Below, piece by piece: positions 27,201 to 35,429 of a DNA stretch of 64,000 nucleotides. The position numbers and the translations under genes were made by a program. The notes beneath the pieces are model-generated. The model was not told the origin of the DNA. It saw only the letters and a list, made by a program, of their open reading frames with translations, and did not search any database. Every line of letters starts with the position of its first letter. Positions within the stretch are counted from its first letter, which is position 1. The DNA is from Vibrio sinaloensis. Its GTDB lineage: Bacteria > Pseudomonadota > Gammaproteobacteria > Enterobacterales > Vibrionaceae. The stretch spans positions 265,589 to 329,588 of the forward strand of contig NZ_JWLV01000045.1 of NCBI RefSeq assembly GCF_000808535.1, written 5' to 3'.

Positions 27201-27452
27201 ATCAGGAGACCAAACCGGGTGATCACTATACACATCACTCCCGGTCAATGGCGTCGCTTCTCCCCCATTCGAGCTGATAAGCCATATCTGCCCAGCATAG
27301 GTAAACGCGATCTTTTCGCCGTCTGGAGACATCGCGATATCTCTTAACCATTTAGGGCTCGTATTTTGAATGTCTGAAGCAGTGGCAACATTGGGTAATG
27401 CAAGTAACAAAGAGAGCGCAAGCAGGCCCTTCCTACGACTGAAGCGTAACAT
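24207..27452 (-). CDS. Tricorn protease homologue (S41 family), exported
   Basis: 1081 residues. A signal peptide (LLALSLLLALPNVATA) is followed by an N-terminal beta-propeller region of WD/TolB-like repeats (IAFTYAGQIWLIS, PVWSPDGQSIAFQSKR, about 30-300), a second propeller (about 300-620), a PDZ-like segment (GPADTYQSPIKAGSIIYAVDG) and the S41 catalytic domain with MIADANSYSDGS carrying the nucleophile Ser. In Tricorn the propellers feed peptides to the core. The start at 27452 has AAGGA upstream; an earlier frame adds 22 non-signal residues. A perfect 21-bp palindrome precedes the gene. Periplasmic peptide degradation is the likely role. Confidence 0.85.
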   Translation of the reverse strand: MLRFSRRKGLLALSLLLALPNVATASDIQNTSPKWLRDIAMSPDGEKIAFTYAGQIWLISSNGGEATPLTGSDVYSDHPVWSPDGQSIAFQSKRFGSGDVFIVPVTGGQAKRLTYHSSADVPYAFSSDGSEVLFSSRRLGDSDATLNNGFMGNSSKRLYSVSSEGGREKLLLSNPVSALSMKQDGTAYLYTDEPSFEQEWRKRAVSDATRDIWRYDTQTKLHRKLTSFRGEDRNAVWASDDSSFYYLSERSGSFNVWKKRMEDGAEPEQITNHDTLPVRFLSASLSGDLAYGYNGQIWLKKAEQEDAKPVDVFIRQTSLNQGRRFVTLNHEATEIAVSPYAPEVAIVARGDVYVVSLLSGMTKRITDTPAAERDISFSNDGYSIMYASERNGNWDVFQSYVNDTGKSFSTSYDIVEEQLSDKPVDEFQPLYSPNGKRVLYREDRNTLKVYDLEQDATYTLLDNQALYSYMDGDLSYSWSPDSEYVATRNNSELDSDVVLIKADGSEAPINITKSGFTQNRPKFSQDGQAVYWLSNANSTYGIDGFAQQQDIYITYLNQQAQFNANKTDEQRWLDEEIAANQESDAENSPPEPTIIEEKGLKYRTERVTDYSTSPMFTHLSANNQYMVVISAEGDNAEIFEIDLTTGERTPLFTRSYYDVRAAAMAPDDETLVIIGDQGIEKLNVVAAESEYIDYAAQANYDFSAEVGAMFDHVWQLTKVKFYDPNMHGVDWDKYGELYKQQLPGIHNYIDFAELLSELAGELNASHTGSQFDDSLSTWEEPSSLGLFYDHNYRGKGVRVKAVLAGGPADTYQSPIKAGSIIYAVDGVEIAPNQDIYSHLNFKQGRVTKLNVLKPGDESAQDFKLVPISVWQEGQLAYDAWVEERQALTEKLSNGRLGYVHLAEMGPDSFEQMQNDLFGKYRDKEAVVVDVRFNMGGNLTSQLMEVLSGVRHSSIETRDGYKLTSFPERRWAKPSIMIADANSYSDGSITPFFYKREGLGMLVGERVPGTGTAVIWPSLQESRINYGVPQLGFKDDNGNWFENQEIVPDILVYKSPEDVAKNKDRQLEVAVEAMLEQLDQKQ

Positions 27453-27485
27453 AATGTTCCTTATTGTTATTTTTAAAAGATAATT

Positions 27486-27506
27486 ACTTATCGTATTACG
27501 ATAAGT
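27486..27506. promoter_or_regulatory. perfect 21-bp palindrome, candidate operator
   Basis: Arms ACTTATCGTA and TACGATAAGT flank a central T, 33 nt upstream of the Tricorn start. It is a clean dyad of operator type; no known consensus that I can recall fits. A leader hairpin is the alternative. Confidence 0.5.
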
Positions 27507-27718
27507 TTTTAATGACAACGATTAATTGAAAAATCGCATGGATTAATTAATACAAATAAGCCCTCTTAATGTACGACATAAGTCAAAAGAGTGCATATCT
27601 GAGCACCTTGAGAAGCCCGTCTCAATTAGAGCATTCGTTCTGTAACGCTATGTAAGGTATCCGTACAAAAACATATAAAACGTATAGAATTCTTCCTTAT
27701 AAAAACGTCGGTGGCTCT

Positions 27719-27946
27719 ATGAAAAGAATAATTGTTGTGTGTATTGCAGTGGCGGTGTTGGGTAGCATGGCTAACTCATCAACCACGACGAACAAAAAGA
27801 TACTCCACTTAAAGCATGATGGTGAAGTTTACGTCTTCGATCGAGAGGAGTACGCGATGCTTCAATGTCAGTATGTTCTGGATGAAAAAACCTGTAACGA
27901 GCTTGAAGCTTATTATGCTGAAATGGAATCGACGCCGGAGCAATAA
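27719..27946 (+). CDS. small exported hypothetical protein
   Basis: 75 residues: an N-terminal hydrophobic segment (IIVVCIAVAVLGSMA) looks like a signal peptide, then a charged region with LQCQYVLDEKTCNELEAYYAEME, which has two Cys and a helix-like end. A GGTGG-type site precedes ATG. It is between the Tricorn and trhO genes, oriented rightward. Function unknown; translation is supported by start context only. Confidence 0.6.
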   Translation: MKRIIVVCIAVAVLGSMANSSTTTNKKILHLKHDGEVYVFDREEYAMLQCQYVLDEKTCNELEAYYAEMESTPEQ

Positions 27947-28149
27947 GTAATAAACGCAAGGCTTAATGCGTTTACTCTCCTCCAGCTAAACGTTTTTCAT
28001 AATTTGGAAAACAAAAACTAGCGTTCTATTTTTCGCTGCTTTACCCCCAATAACTGTCCGTATTTGTGGGGCACGTACTTGGTTATACTCAGCCCGAAAT
28101 TAAACAAAAAGCTCTGGATTTACGATTCAGCTCGCTTACAGGAATGAAT

Positions 28150-29130
28150 ATGACGAACTACGTAGTGTGCGCACTGTACAAATTTGTGCGACTTGAAGAT
28201 TATGTTGACCTTCGCCCCACTCTAAAAACGTTAATGGATGAAAACGACATCCGTGGGACGTTACTTTTAGCAAATGAGGGCATCAATGGCACTGTGGCCT
28301 CCACTCGAGAGGGGATCGACGCTCTGCTTGCTTGGTTTAAGCAAGATCCTCGCTTGGCGGATATTGTTTACAAAGAATCATTTGAAGCCAATCAGCCGTT
28401 CAATCGCAGCAAAGTAAAGCTGAAAAAAGAAATTGTGACGTTAGGTGTCGAAGGTATCGATCCTCGCCATGTGGTTGGCACGTACGTAAAGCCGAGCGAA
28501 TGGAACGACTTGATCTCCGATCCTGAGGTGTTTGTTGTCGATACTCGCAACGACTACGAAATTGAGATTGGCACATTCAAGCATGCGGTAAACCCAAAAA
28601 CAGACACCTTCCGAGAGTTCCCTGACTACGTTGCTCAAAACATGGACCCAGCAAAACACAAAAAAGTGGCGATGTTCTGTACGGGCGGCATCCGTTGTGA
28701 GAAGTCCACGGCCTATATGAAAGAGCAAGGCTTTGAAGAGGTTTACCATCTTGAAGGTGGGATACTCAAATACCTTGAGGAAGTGCCAGAAGAAGAGAGC
28801 TTGTGGGAAGGTGATTGTTACGTCTTTGACGGACGGGTCGCGGTAGACCACAAACTAGAGAAAAGTGGTTACGAGATGTGCAACGCGTGTCGCTTACCGA
28901 TAACGCTAGAAGACATGGCCTCTGAAGCCTACGAAAAAGGCGTAAGCTGCCCGAAATGTGTCGATAAACACACTGATGAACAAAAAGCACGTTTTCGCGA
29001 GCGCGAGCGCCAAGTTCAGTTAGCGAAAGCCCGTGGCGAAGTGCATGTTGGCGGTGAAGCGGATCAAGTGATCGCTCAGAGACGCAAAGAGAAACTTGAG
29101 CGCAAAGCCGCACAACGTAAATCGAAATAA
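28150..29130 (+). CDS. trhO: tRNA uridine(34) hydroxylase TrhO, rhodanese-like
   Basis: 326 residues. The N-terminal acylphosphatase-like domain (YVVCALYKFVRLEDY) is followed by a rhodanese domain with active-site loop MFCTGGIRCEKS (Cys about 182) and a C-terminal Cys-rich end (CNACRLPITLED, CPKCVD). TrhO (YceA) hydroxylates the wobble uridine to form ho5U. The start is ATG 28150: AGGA lies 6 nt upstream, and other TrhO sequences open with M-x-x-YVVCALYKF. The open frame upstream is not family-like. Monocistronic, with a hairpin after the stop. Confidence 0.92.
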   Translation: MTNYVVCALYKFVRLEDYVDLRPTLKTLMDENDIRGTLLLANEGINGTVASTREGIDALLAWFKQDPRLADIVYKESFEANQPFNRSKVKLKKEIVTLGVEGIDPRHVVGTYVKPSEWNDLISDPEVFVVDTRNDYEIEIGTFKHAVNPKTDTFREFPDYVAQNMDPAKHKKVAMFCTGGIRCEKSTAYMKEQGFEEVYHLEGGILKYLEEVPEEESLWEGDCYVFDGRVAVDHKLEKSGYEMCNACRLPITLEDMASEAYEKGVSCPKCVDKHTDEQKARFRERERQVQLAKARGEVHVGGEADQVIAQRRKEKLERKAAQRKSK

Positions 29131-29164
29131 CGTTGTACCCAAACAACATCACTATTTAGTGTAA

Positions 29165-29190
29165 AAGGGAGCCTCGCTCCCTTAATTTCC
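29165..29190 (+). terminator. terminator of trhO
   Basis: AAGGGAGC / GCTCCCTT stem, 3-nt loop, followed by AATTTCC; a weak U-tract. Confidence 0.5.
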
Positions 29191-29349
29191 TTATGAAAAC
29201 CTCATTATCCAATGCGCTCTCCCTCCCACAGATACCTTATCGTTATAAATAACAATTATTCAGTGAAAATTTATTTTTAAACAATACTTTAACAATTCAA
29301 TTTTTCCAGTTATGGTTGAGCGATGTTTAACCCGTCGTGAGATAACATT

Positions 29350-29841
29350 ATGGAAATATTGATCCGTCCTACGCTTGTCAGTGATGCTGCGGCAATTTGT
29401 GACATTTACTCGCAACCGAGCGCTCAAAGAGAGACGCTGCAACTGCCAAAACCATCGGTTGCCATGTGGACCCAACGACTGGAAAACATCCCCGCTGGCG
29501 TATACAGCTTTGTTGCTGAAGTCGATGGAAAAGTGGTAGGAAACATTGGTTTTGAACACAATCAACGCCCTAGAATTAGCCACTGTGCCACTTTTGGTCT
29601 GGGGGTTCACGATGAGTATCAAGGCATTGGGGTTGGCAGTAAACTTATCGAAACGGTACTCGACCTTGCCGACAACTGGTTACAAGTAAAGCGAATCCAA
29701 ATTGAAGTCAACACAGACAATGAAAAAGCGATTGCCTGCTATAAGAAGTTTGGCTTTGAGATAGAAGGAGAAGCAAAAGCACGCTCATTCCGCGATGGGG
29801 AGTACATCGACACTTACTACATGGCGCGTTTACGCTTTTAA
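29350..29841 (+). CDS. yhhY: GNAT N-acetyltransferase, YhhY-like
   Basis: 163 residues, closely following E. coli YhhY (162): IRPTLVSDAAAICDIY, ETLQLPKPS, then QRPRISHCATFGLGVHDEYQGIGVGSKL, with the acetyl-CoA loop QGIGVGS, and KFGFEIEGEAKARSFRDGEY. YhhY acetylates the alpha-amino group of some amino acids. The start at 29350 is the only reasonable ATG. Followed by a convergent hairpin. Confidence 0.85.
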   Translation: MEILIRPTLVSDAAAICDIYSQPSAQRETLQLPKPSVAMWTQRLENIPAGVYSFVAEVDGKVVGNIGFEHNQRPRISHCATFGLGVHDEYQGIGVGSKLIETVLDLADNWLQVKRIQIEVNTDNEKAIACYKKFGFEIEGEAKARSFRDGEYIDTYYMARLRF

Positions 29842-29847
29842 ATACAA

Positions 29848-29884
29848 AACACCAACCTAGACGATAACGGTTTAGGTTGGTGTT
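29848..29884. terminator. convergent hairpin terminator
   Basis: Perfect 12-bp stem AACACCAACCTA / TAGGTTGGTGTT with 13-nt loop between the rightward acetyltransferase and the leftward membrane protein gene; no strong U-tract, so the direction is uncertain. Confidence 0.6.
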
Positions 29885-29889
29885 CGCGA

Positions 29890-30549
29890 TTAGTTTATAA
29901 GCTGAGTAGCGATATCAACAAAAGCGGTTAATCTGTCACCTTGGCCGCTAGAAGCGCAATGGTATCGATAGTAATAGTGACTTCCTTTGGCAGAATAACG
30001 CTTATAATTTTCTTCAACTTCTAGCTCATACATATTTGCCCTACCTTCCGCGTAGTGAATGTTTTGATAAAAACTCGCGTTATCTTCGTCTCGCATTGAC
30101 AGAATAACCCCAGAAGTTGGCATAGGGTGGAGCCATTTTACTGCGTATCGGTGGCATTTCTGCTCAGAAATTGGCGCAGAAAATAACGTATTCCATTGTG
30201 TACGTCCGACTTCAATACTGTACTTACCATAAATGGAGTTTTCGAGCCTAAGTACCCCTGATGCTTTAGCTGGCTTACCCGCCTTAAAGACACCATCGCT
30301 CCAACGAACAAAGAGACGATCTCCCAATGAGCGTAAATCAATATGCGCTTCAGGCAAAAGCGTTAAGTCAGCAATTGATACCTCTTTGTTGCTTAAATTA
30401 TGCAGCGAAAACGAACCATCAAACTCTTCCTTCTCAAACCGCTCTAATATATTAACCGGAGCACCGGAAAACGCTAGAATCGCGAATATGGCGTACACAA
30501 TGGTCGCCACCAAAGCGAAAAATGCCACAACGGCGATCGTACTCTTCAT
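29890..30549 (-). CDS. hypothetical membrane-anchored protein
   Basis: 219 residues. A single N-terminal hydrophobic helix (IAVVAFFALVATIVYAIFAILAF) either anchors the protein or is an uncleaved signal; the rest is a beta-rich soluble domain (LHNLSNKEVSIADLTL) and ends with HYYYRYHCASSG. ATG 30549 has AGGAAG upstream; the open frame 22 codons further is not used. A terminator (30570-30610) separates it from the lipoprotein gene, so it may be an independent unit. No family recognised. Confidence 0.6.
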   Translation of the reverse strand: MKSTIAVVAFFALVATIVYAIFAILAFSGAPVNILERFEKEEFDGSFSLHNLSNKEVSIADLTLLPEAHIDLRSLGDRLFVRWSDGVFKAGKPAKASGVLRLENSIYGKYSIEVGRTQWNTLFSAPISEQKCHRYAVKWLHPMPTSGVILSMRDEDNASFYQNIHYAEGRANMYELEVEENYKRYSAKGSHYYYRYHCASSGQGDRLTAFVDIATQLIN

Positions 30550-30569
30550 AGTTGGCGCTTCCTGTTGAA

Positions 30570-30610
30570 TAAAGAAAATCGGATACACCCAGCATAACTG
30601 AGTATATCCG
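30570..30610 (-). terminator. terminator of the VWA/cohesin-like lipoprotein operon
   Basis: Near-perfect 13-bp stem with U-G wobbles (30580-30610, arms beginning CGGATA and ending TATCCG, 5-nt loop), followed on the minus strand by ATTTTCTTTA. Confidence 0.75.
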
Positions 30611-30652
30611 ACCAATCAGCTAGTCATCACTGCCTAGGCGTTATGTCCGAGG

Positions 30653-31168
30653 CTAGTTAATTGACACTGGCACTAAACTTCCGTCTGATGCGACAAGCTT
30701 AACACCTGCCAAAGCAACATTGCCGGAACCTGTCGTACTTATTGTGGTCAATATTCCTTCTGTTGCTCCCGCGTCGAGCCCTATAAAGCCTCCATCTTTC
30801 ACGGAAGAGATAGAGACACCATCAGCAAGAAGAAAGCTAATCTCATAACCTCTGACACTTTTTCCGTCACGGATGTCCACTTGACCCGTGCTTACGTCAA
30901 AACTCACTTTAGCCAATGGTGATGGCGCTCCATCTTCTGTCGCTGACGCCTCAAACGTTGCCGCCGCAACCGTCGCATAACTTCCATCAACTTTAGGCCC
31001 AAAACTGCTAATTGCTTTAGTTGGAGAAGCTCCCGGAGTGCTTGGTGTCGGTGTTGCCGCTGAGCCATCGCTTCCGCTATCACTTCCACCACCGCCGCCT
31101 CCACACGCGGCAAGCAGCACAGTAAGAATGATGGGAGAAACAATATTTTTAATTAAAAACGGTTTCAT
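30653..31168 (-). CDS. lipoprotein with cohesin-like domain
   Basis: 171 residues. The signal peptide ends with the lipobox LLAACGGGG, so Cys is lipidated, followed by a Gly/Ser/Thr/Pro linker (to about residue 50). The remaining 120 residues look like a beta-sandwich: GYEISFLLADGVSISSV, GILTTISTTGSGNVALAGV and VASDGSLVPVSI resemble the end of cohesin domains. The preceding gene, 61 nt upstream on the same strand, encodes a dockerin-ended protein, so a cohesin-dockerin pair anchoring that protein to the membrane is inferred. Sequence identity to known cohesins is low and not proven. Confidence 0.65.
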   Translation of the reverse strand: MKPFLIKNIVSPIILTVLLAACGGGGGGSDSGSDGSAATPTPSTPGASPTKAISSFGPKVDGSYATVAAATFEASATEDGAPSPLAKVSFDVSTGQVDIRDGKSVRGYEISFLLADGVSISSVKDGGFIGLDAGATEGILTTISTTGSGNVALAGVKLVASDGSLVPVSIN

Positions 31169-31229
31169 CTAAGTAATCCTTATTCTAATTCCATGTCGAG
31201 AACTGATTTTCAGCAATACGACTCAACTA

Positions 31230-34200
31230 CTATTTGCTGTAAAGATCGATCTGCATCAGGTCTCGAATATCAATCTGACCATCACCATTAATATCCGCTC
31301 GCGAATCAAATTCTGCAGAACTGTACTCCTTGCCCCACGCTAAAACTGCAAGATCGAGATCCGCCTGGTTGATTAGATTATCTTCGTTGAGATCGCCCGC
31401 CATCGCGCCGTCTTTCGAGAATAACTTCAAATATGTGACTAAATCTTCGATACCATCACCATTTGAATCCGTTAGGCTTGGGTTCAAACCAACTTCGTAT
31501 TCCACCAAGTTACTCAGTTTGTCTCCATCTTTATCGCTCGTGGCGTCAGTCGCATCATCGATGTTCAAGCCGTGCTTGATTTCCCATTCATTGGGTAGAC
31601 CATCACCATCACTGTCTAGCGGTGCCGCAGGAAGTATTAATGCAGAACTACCAACAAGATGTGTACCGGCTTCGGCTTCAACCGACTCAACTTGGAACAT
31701 ATAGTTTTGTGAACGAATAGATTTGCCATCCGCCAGTGACACAGTCCAAGAAAGCGTCTGGGAACTATCAGCCGGCACTGACGCAAGACTTTGCTCTGGA
31801 GTCACAACCGTCACAAGGTCAGCGGTTTCAAACTCACTGTCACCACCTGAAACAATCTCTTTTGGCGGGATAAGCTTCAACGTTACTTGTCCTGAATCGC
31901 TGGCGCCAGAGTTGCTCAAAGTCGCGATCACTTCAAAGCTTTCACTGTCGTCAGATAATGAGCTGACATTACTTGTGAGTGACGAAATGTTCACCACAGG
32001 TCCTAGGCTTGACTCTACGGTGCTCAACGCATTATCCATACTGGTATAACTTGCTGCGACAACATCTTGAAGAACGTAAAGCAATTGTGCCAACTGTTCG
32101 CGATTCGCCAGTGACTCTGCGGAGTCATCAAACTCTTCGCGTACAATAAGCTCACTTAACATCAAACCAGACAACCCTGTCGATACGCTCATTGAAGTTT
32201 CAAGTAACGATTGATAATCATCACGCGCTTGAGTTGCCAACAAGTCATAGTTGATTGGTTTGGTCGAAGTAGCGAGTTTGTCACCTGCTGTTACTTTCGC
32301 TTTCTCGACTTCCTGCTGTTCTAGATAGCTGTCGATGGCACCAAGCAACTCTGAATCATAAAGATCAACAAAGGTCTCCAGTTGCTTGTTGTCCAAAGCC
32401 GTTAACATCGACTGGATTGAGTTGTTGAGCAAATCATACGCCGAAGTATCGATCGCATAAGGTACAACCGCATACTTTGCAGCCGATGCTCTTCTTATTG
32501 CGCTGGCCTTTTTCGAACTGCCGCCATACGCATACATCATTCCCAAAGCAGTATCATCGGATAATCCGTACAAGTGGACACCCGCTAAACCACCTTTGGC
32601 CACACCAGTCACACCTTCCAAGCCAGTTAGGACACTCGGGGCGACAATGATCGCTCGTCGAATTGGAGCTACGTAAGGAGTCGCAACCGGCACTTTCTCT
32701 ACTACAGCCATCGCCTTATCTAGCTCACCAAGTGTTTCAATTACACCCTTAACCAAGCCAATGGTTCGCTTTACCGAGTCCACGGTATCAAGATTTCGCT
32801 CTAGATTGGCAAACTCCGCTTGAATCGCTTTAAGCTGAGTATTCGCGGCCAACAAGGCAGCGTTCATAGCATCAACATCGGCGGTAGAGATGGAACGCGA
32901 ACGGGAGAGTACAGTATCGATTGTCGGTTCAACCGCATTCGCATAAACAGGTACAACTACGTTACGCGACAATGGCGCCGCAACCATATTCTTTACGATT
33001 TCACTCACAACACCTTTGTAGCTGTTGTCATCACCTGAAGATGCTGAAATCGTATCTTTGATAATCGTAATGATAGGTCCAGCAGAGGAGTAATCGCTCA
33101 ATGCCCAATCGACGGTATCTAACACCGTGTTGATCAGTTTGACTTTCCATTTGTCCAGTTTCGCAGCGGTCCCAGTTAGAATTTTCTTAACTAACCCAAG
33201 AGTTTTTGCTTTAAACCAACCAGCGCCATCTGTATCTAGCTTACTCGCCAGAGAGACCATTGAGTTGGAAAGTTTGTTGAATACGCCGGATAAGTCGAGG
33301 ACAGCGACGGTCACATCAACGACACTTGAAGAAATTGTTTGAGCATCTTGAATGACTTGTTGATTGGATTCATTAAGAACGAGGTGAGCGGCAATAAGAC
33401 GTTTCAAACCTTCACGCTGTGCTGCGCTCGGTCCTGAATCGCCGTCAGCGGTATCAGGGATCTCGTCAAGCCAGCTAAGTACGTCCGAGGCTTCGTCTGC
33501 AAAAGGCTTTTGAACCCATGTACCAAATTCTGAGGCTTCATTGGCGAGTTTGCGCATTCTTGCTTTTTCGTCTTCGACGGTAGAGAGCGCAAGCTGAACG
33601 TCCAATGTAGTCGGTGCTAGCGAAGCTGACTCATCTTCCACAGAGACAGCAACGGTTTCACTCATTGGTGCGTAATCAGGTTCTTTGGTTATGGTTAGCG
33701 TCCAATCCCCTTCGCCTAGCTCGATCTCAAATGTGCCGTCCGATTTAGTTGAAGCGATAACACGCTCATCCGTTTCATCGTTGACCGCCGAAATTTGCGC
33801 ATCAGCCAACTCGAGAGGAACGGGGTCGTTATTGGTGATTTTACCTGTCAGCGTGCCAGTCACTTCGCTTGGCGTATAGCTTGCCGAGTCTTGCACGTCT
33901 GAACTTGTTGATGATTTAAGAACTAAATTTCTCGTCAAACCGTCGCGCTTACCACTTGGGTCGTCAAAGGCAACAATGTATTTACCTGTGATACTTTCTC
34001 CAAGTTTACTGAGCAACGTGGAGGACTGAAATGGCCACCCCAAACTGCTACCAAGGGCGGCGTACTGTGATTCAGGAGACGAATAGAAAAAACTCAAGCC
34101 ATTGAGCGCGCGGTCTGCTGCAGAAAATGTCGCGGACGTATTACTATCACCGCCATCTCCGGCAACGTGTGCTGGCGCGTCAGTGATGAGCACCACGATG

Positions 34201-34940
34201 TTTTGCGCATCATCACGGTAGTCCATCGCACCACTTGCGATCACTGAATCTAGAGGGTTTTCTGGCCAATCATTACCACCAGAAGCACTTAGCCCTGAAA
34301 CCCATGACTTAAACGCATTCGAGTCAGAGGTAAAGGCGATTCTTCCGCGATAAGGGGTTTCATCACCATAGTGGAAGCCAGCTAATCGATAATCGACTTT
34401 GTCGCTCTCTAATTGGTTTACAAAGGCAATAATGTTATTGATAACAACACCTATTTCACTGCCCATAGAACCTGTGCTATCGAGGATAAATACGATATCA
34501 GCACGACTTTCAACGGCACCTAACTCTTCAACGGAAGTCGGAGTAACGGCCGTACCTACCGATGTTCCATCGTATGGGTGTTTCACCGAAAGTTTGAGAT
34601 CCGAAGTCGTTAACCCTTCAACATGCTCTCCTTCGCCATCTTTAATTTGAACAAACAGTTTTACCTGTTCAAAATCGGTTACGTCTGTCGAACTCACCTC
34701 AATTGAACGGACTGTTTTAACCTCACCATCGACACTTGAATACGCCGAACGTTTTCTTTGTGTCAAAAGCTCATCAATACTCGCTTCTACCGCTTCATAA
34801 TACCCATCGGAAACACCACCTTGCTGTTCATCAGCCGCAAAAACAGACTGAGAAACAAAGGTCAGTGAACAAGTTACGACTCCAGCAATCTTAAGTGCCG
34901 AAAATGCTTTCCGCATGACGTAATGGCCTTTAAGCTCCAT
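31230..34940 (-). CDS. large exported VWA-domain protein with C-terminal dockerin
   Basis: 1236 residues. Signal peptide (about 1-35) ending SVFA; a von Willebrand A domain with MIDAS DSTGSMGS and VLITDAPAH; a carboxypeptidase-regulatory-like beta segment (GTLTGKITNNDPVPLELADAQI); a long mostly helical middle (about 450-1000); a CARDB-like beta segment; thrombospondin-type-3-like acidic repeats (DSDGDGLPNEWE, DKDGDKLSN); and a C-terminal dockerin with two calcium loops DLNEDNLINQAD and DINGDGQIDIRD. The start at 34940 has GGAGAG upstream. It may be a secreted adhesin held at the surface by the cohesin-like lipoprotein next to it. Ligand unknown. Confidence 0.85.
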   Translation of the reverse strand: MELKGHYVMRKAFSALKIAGVVTCSLTFVSQSVFAADEQQGGVSDGYYEAVEASIDELLTQRKRSAYSSVDGEVKTVRSIEVSSTDVTDFEQVKLFVQIKDGEGEHVEGLTTSDLKLSVKHPYDGTSVGTAVTPTSVEELGAVESRADIVFILDSTGSMGSEIGVVINNIIAFVNQLESDKVDYRLAGFHYGDETPYRGRIAFTSDSNAFKSWVSGLSASGGNDWPENPLDSVIASGAMDYRDDAQNIVVLITDAPAHVAGDGGDSNTSATFSAADRALNGLSFFYSSPESQYAALGSSLGWPFQSSTLLSKLGESITGKYIVAFDDPSGKRDGLTRNLVLKSSTSSDVQDSASYTPSEVTGTLTGKITNNDPVPLELADAQISAVNDETDERVIASTKSDGTFEIELGEGDWTLTITKEPDYAPMSETVAVSVEDESASLAPTTLDVQLALSTVEDEKARMRKLANEASEFGTWVQKPFADEASDVLSWLDEIPDTADGDSGPSAAQREGLKRLIAAHLVLNESNQQVIQDAQTISSSVVDVTVAVLDLSGVFNKLSNSMVSLASKLDTDGAGWFKAKTLGLVKKILTGTAAKLDKWKVKLINTVLDTVDWALSDYSSAGPIITIIKDTISASSGDDNSYKGVVSEIVKNMVAAPLSRNVVVPVYANAVEPTIDTVLSRSRSISTADVDAMNAALLAANTQLKAIQAEFANLERNLDTVDSVKRTIGLVKGVIETLGELDKAMAVVEKVPVATPYVAPIRRAIIVAPSVLTGLEGVTGVAKGGLAGVHLYGLSDDTALGMMYAYGGSSKKASAIRRASAAKYAVVPYAIDTSAYDLLNNSIQSMLTALDNKQLETFVDLYDSELLGAIDSYLEQQEVEKAKVTAGDKLATSTKPINYDLLATQARDDYQSLLETSMSVSTGLSGLMLSELIVREEFDDSAESLANREQLAQLLYVLQDVVAASYTSMDNALSTVESSLGPVVNISSLTSNVSSLSDDSESFEVIATLSNSGASDSGQVTLKLIPPKEIVSGGDSEFETADLVTVVTPEQSLASVPADSSQTLSWTVSLADGKSIRSQNYMFQVESVEAEAGTHLVGSSALILPAAPLDSDGDGLPNEWEIKHGLNIDDATDATSDKDGDKLSNLVEYEVGLNPSLTDSNGDGIEDLVTYLKLFSKDGAMAGDLNEDNLINQADLDLAVLAWGKEYSSAEFDSRADINGDGQIDIRDLMQIDLYSK

Positions 34941-35429
34941 AAAACTCTCCATGTGTCATCTATACTCGCCAAAGTAATAGATCCTGTGATTTAGGGGGAA
35001 CTTGTCGAAGAAAGTGGATGAGAGAAATGGACTTACCAGACCACCATTCACATCATGTCATCGCTTTGCTTCGATAAAAAATCAGAATGGGAGTATGCCA
35101 ATTAATATATTAGGCTTCTTTATGGATTATATAATTTGAGATCTAAAACTTACGATAATTATAAATATTCCCTCATGTATCAAAATTAGGAATATAAAAC
35201 ACAACAGAAGATTAGTTATTTTCAGATAGGTCAATAAAAATCAAGCGTGAATAAAAATGTGCTTTTATAACAATAACAAAGCTGACATAAAATACAGTTT
35301 AAAAGAAAGTAAACCACAATAACAAGGACGAAAAAACATCATTTTCAATTAGATATAATATTAATTTTAATAATAGAGATTAGGTGGTGTTAGATTAATT
35401 AAACAGAAGTCTAGTCAACTTCCTACTAT
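34941..35429. other. AT-rich intergenic region
   Basis: No gene seen. It is the promoter region for the VWA/dockerin operon and lies behind the kinase-like gene. The sequence is clearly AT-richer than its neighbours. A perfect AGTCTAGT / ACTAGACT inverted repeat (35408-35440), one arm inside the end of the kinase-like gene, could be its weak terminator. Confidence 0.5.

Noticed and set aside
29890..30549. Third gene of the dockerin/cohesin-like operon
   Set aside because: A strong terminator at 30570-30610 separates it from the lipoprotein gene.
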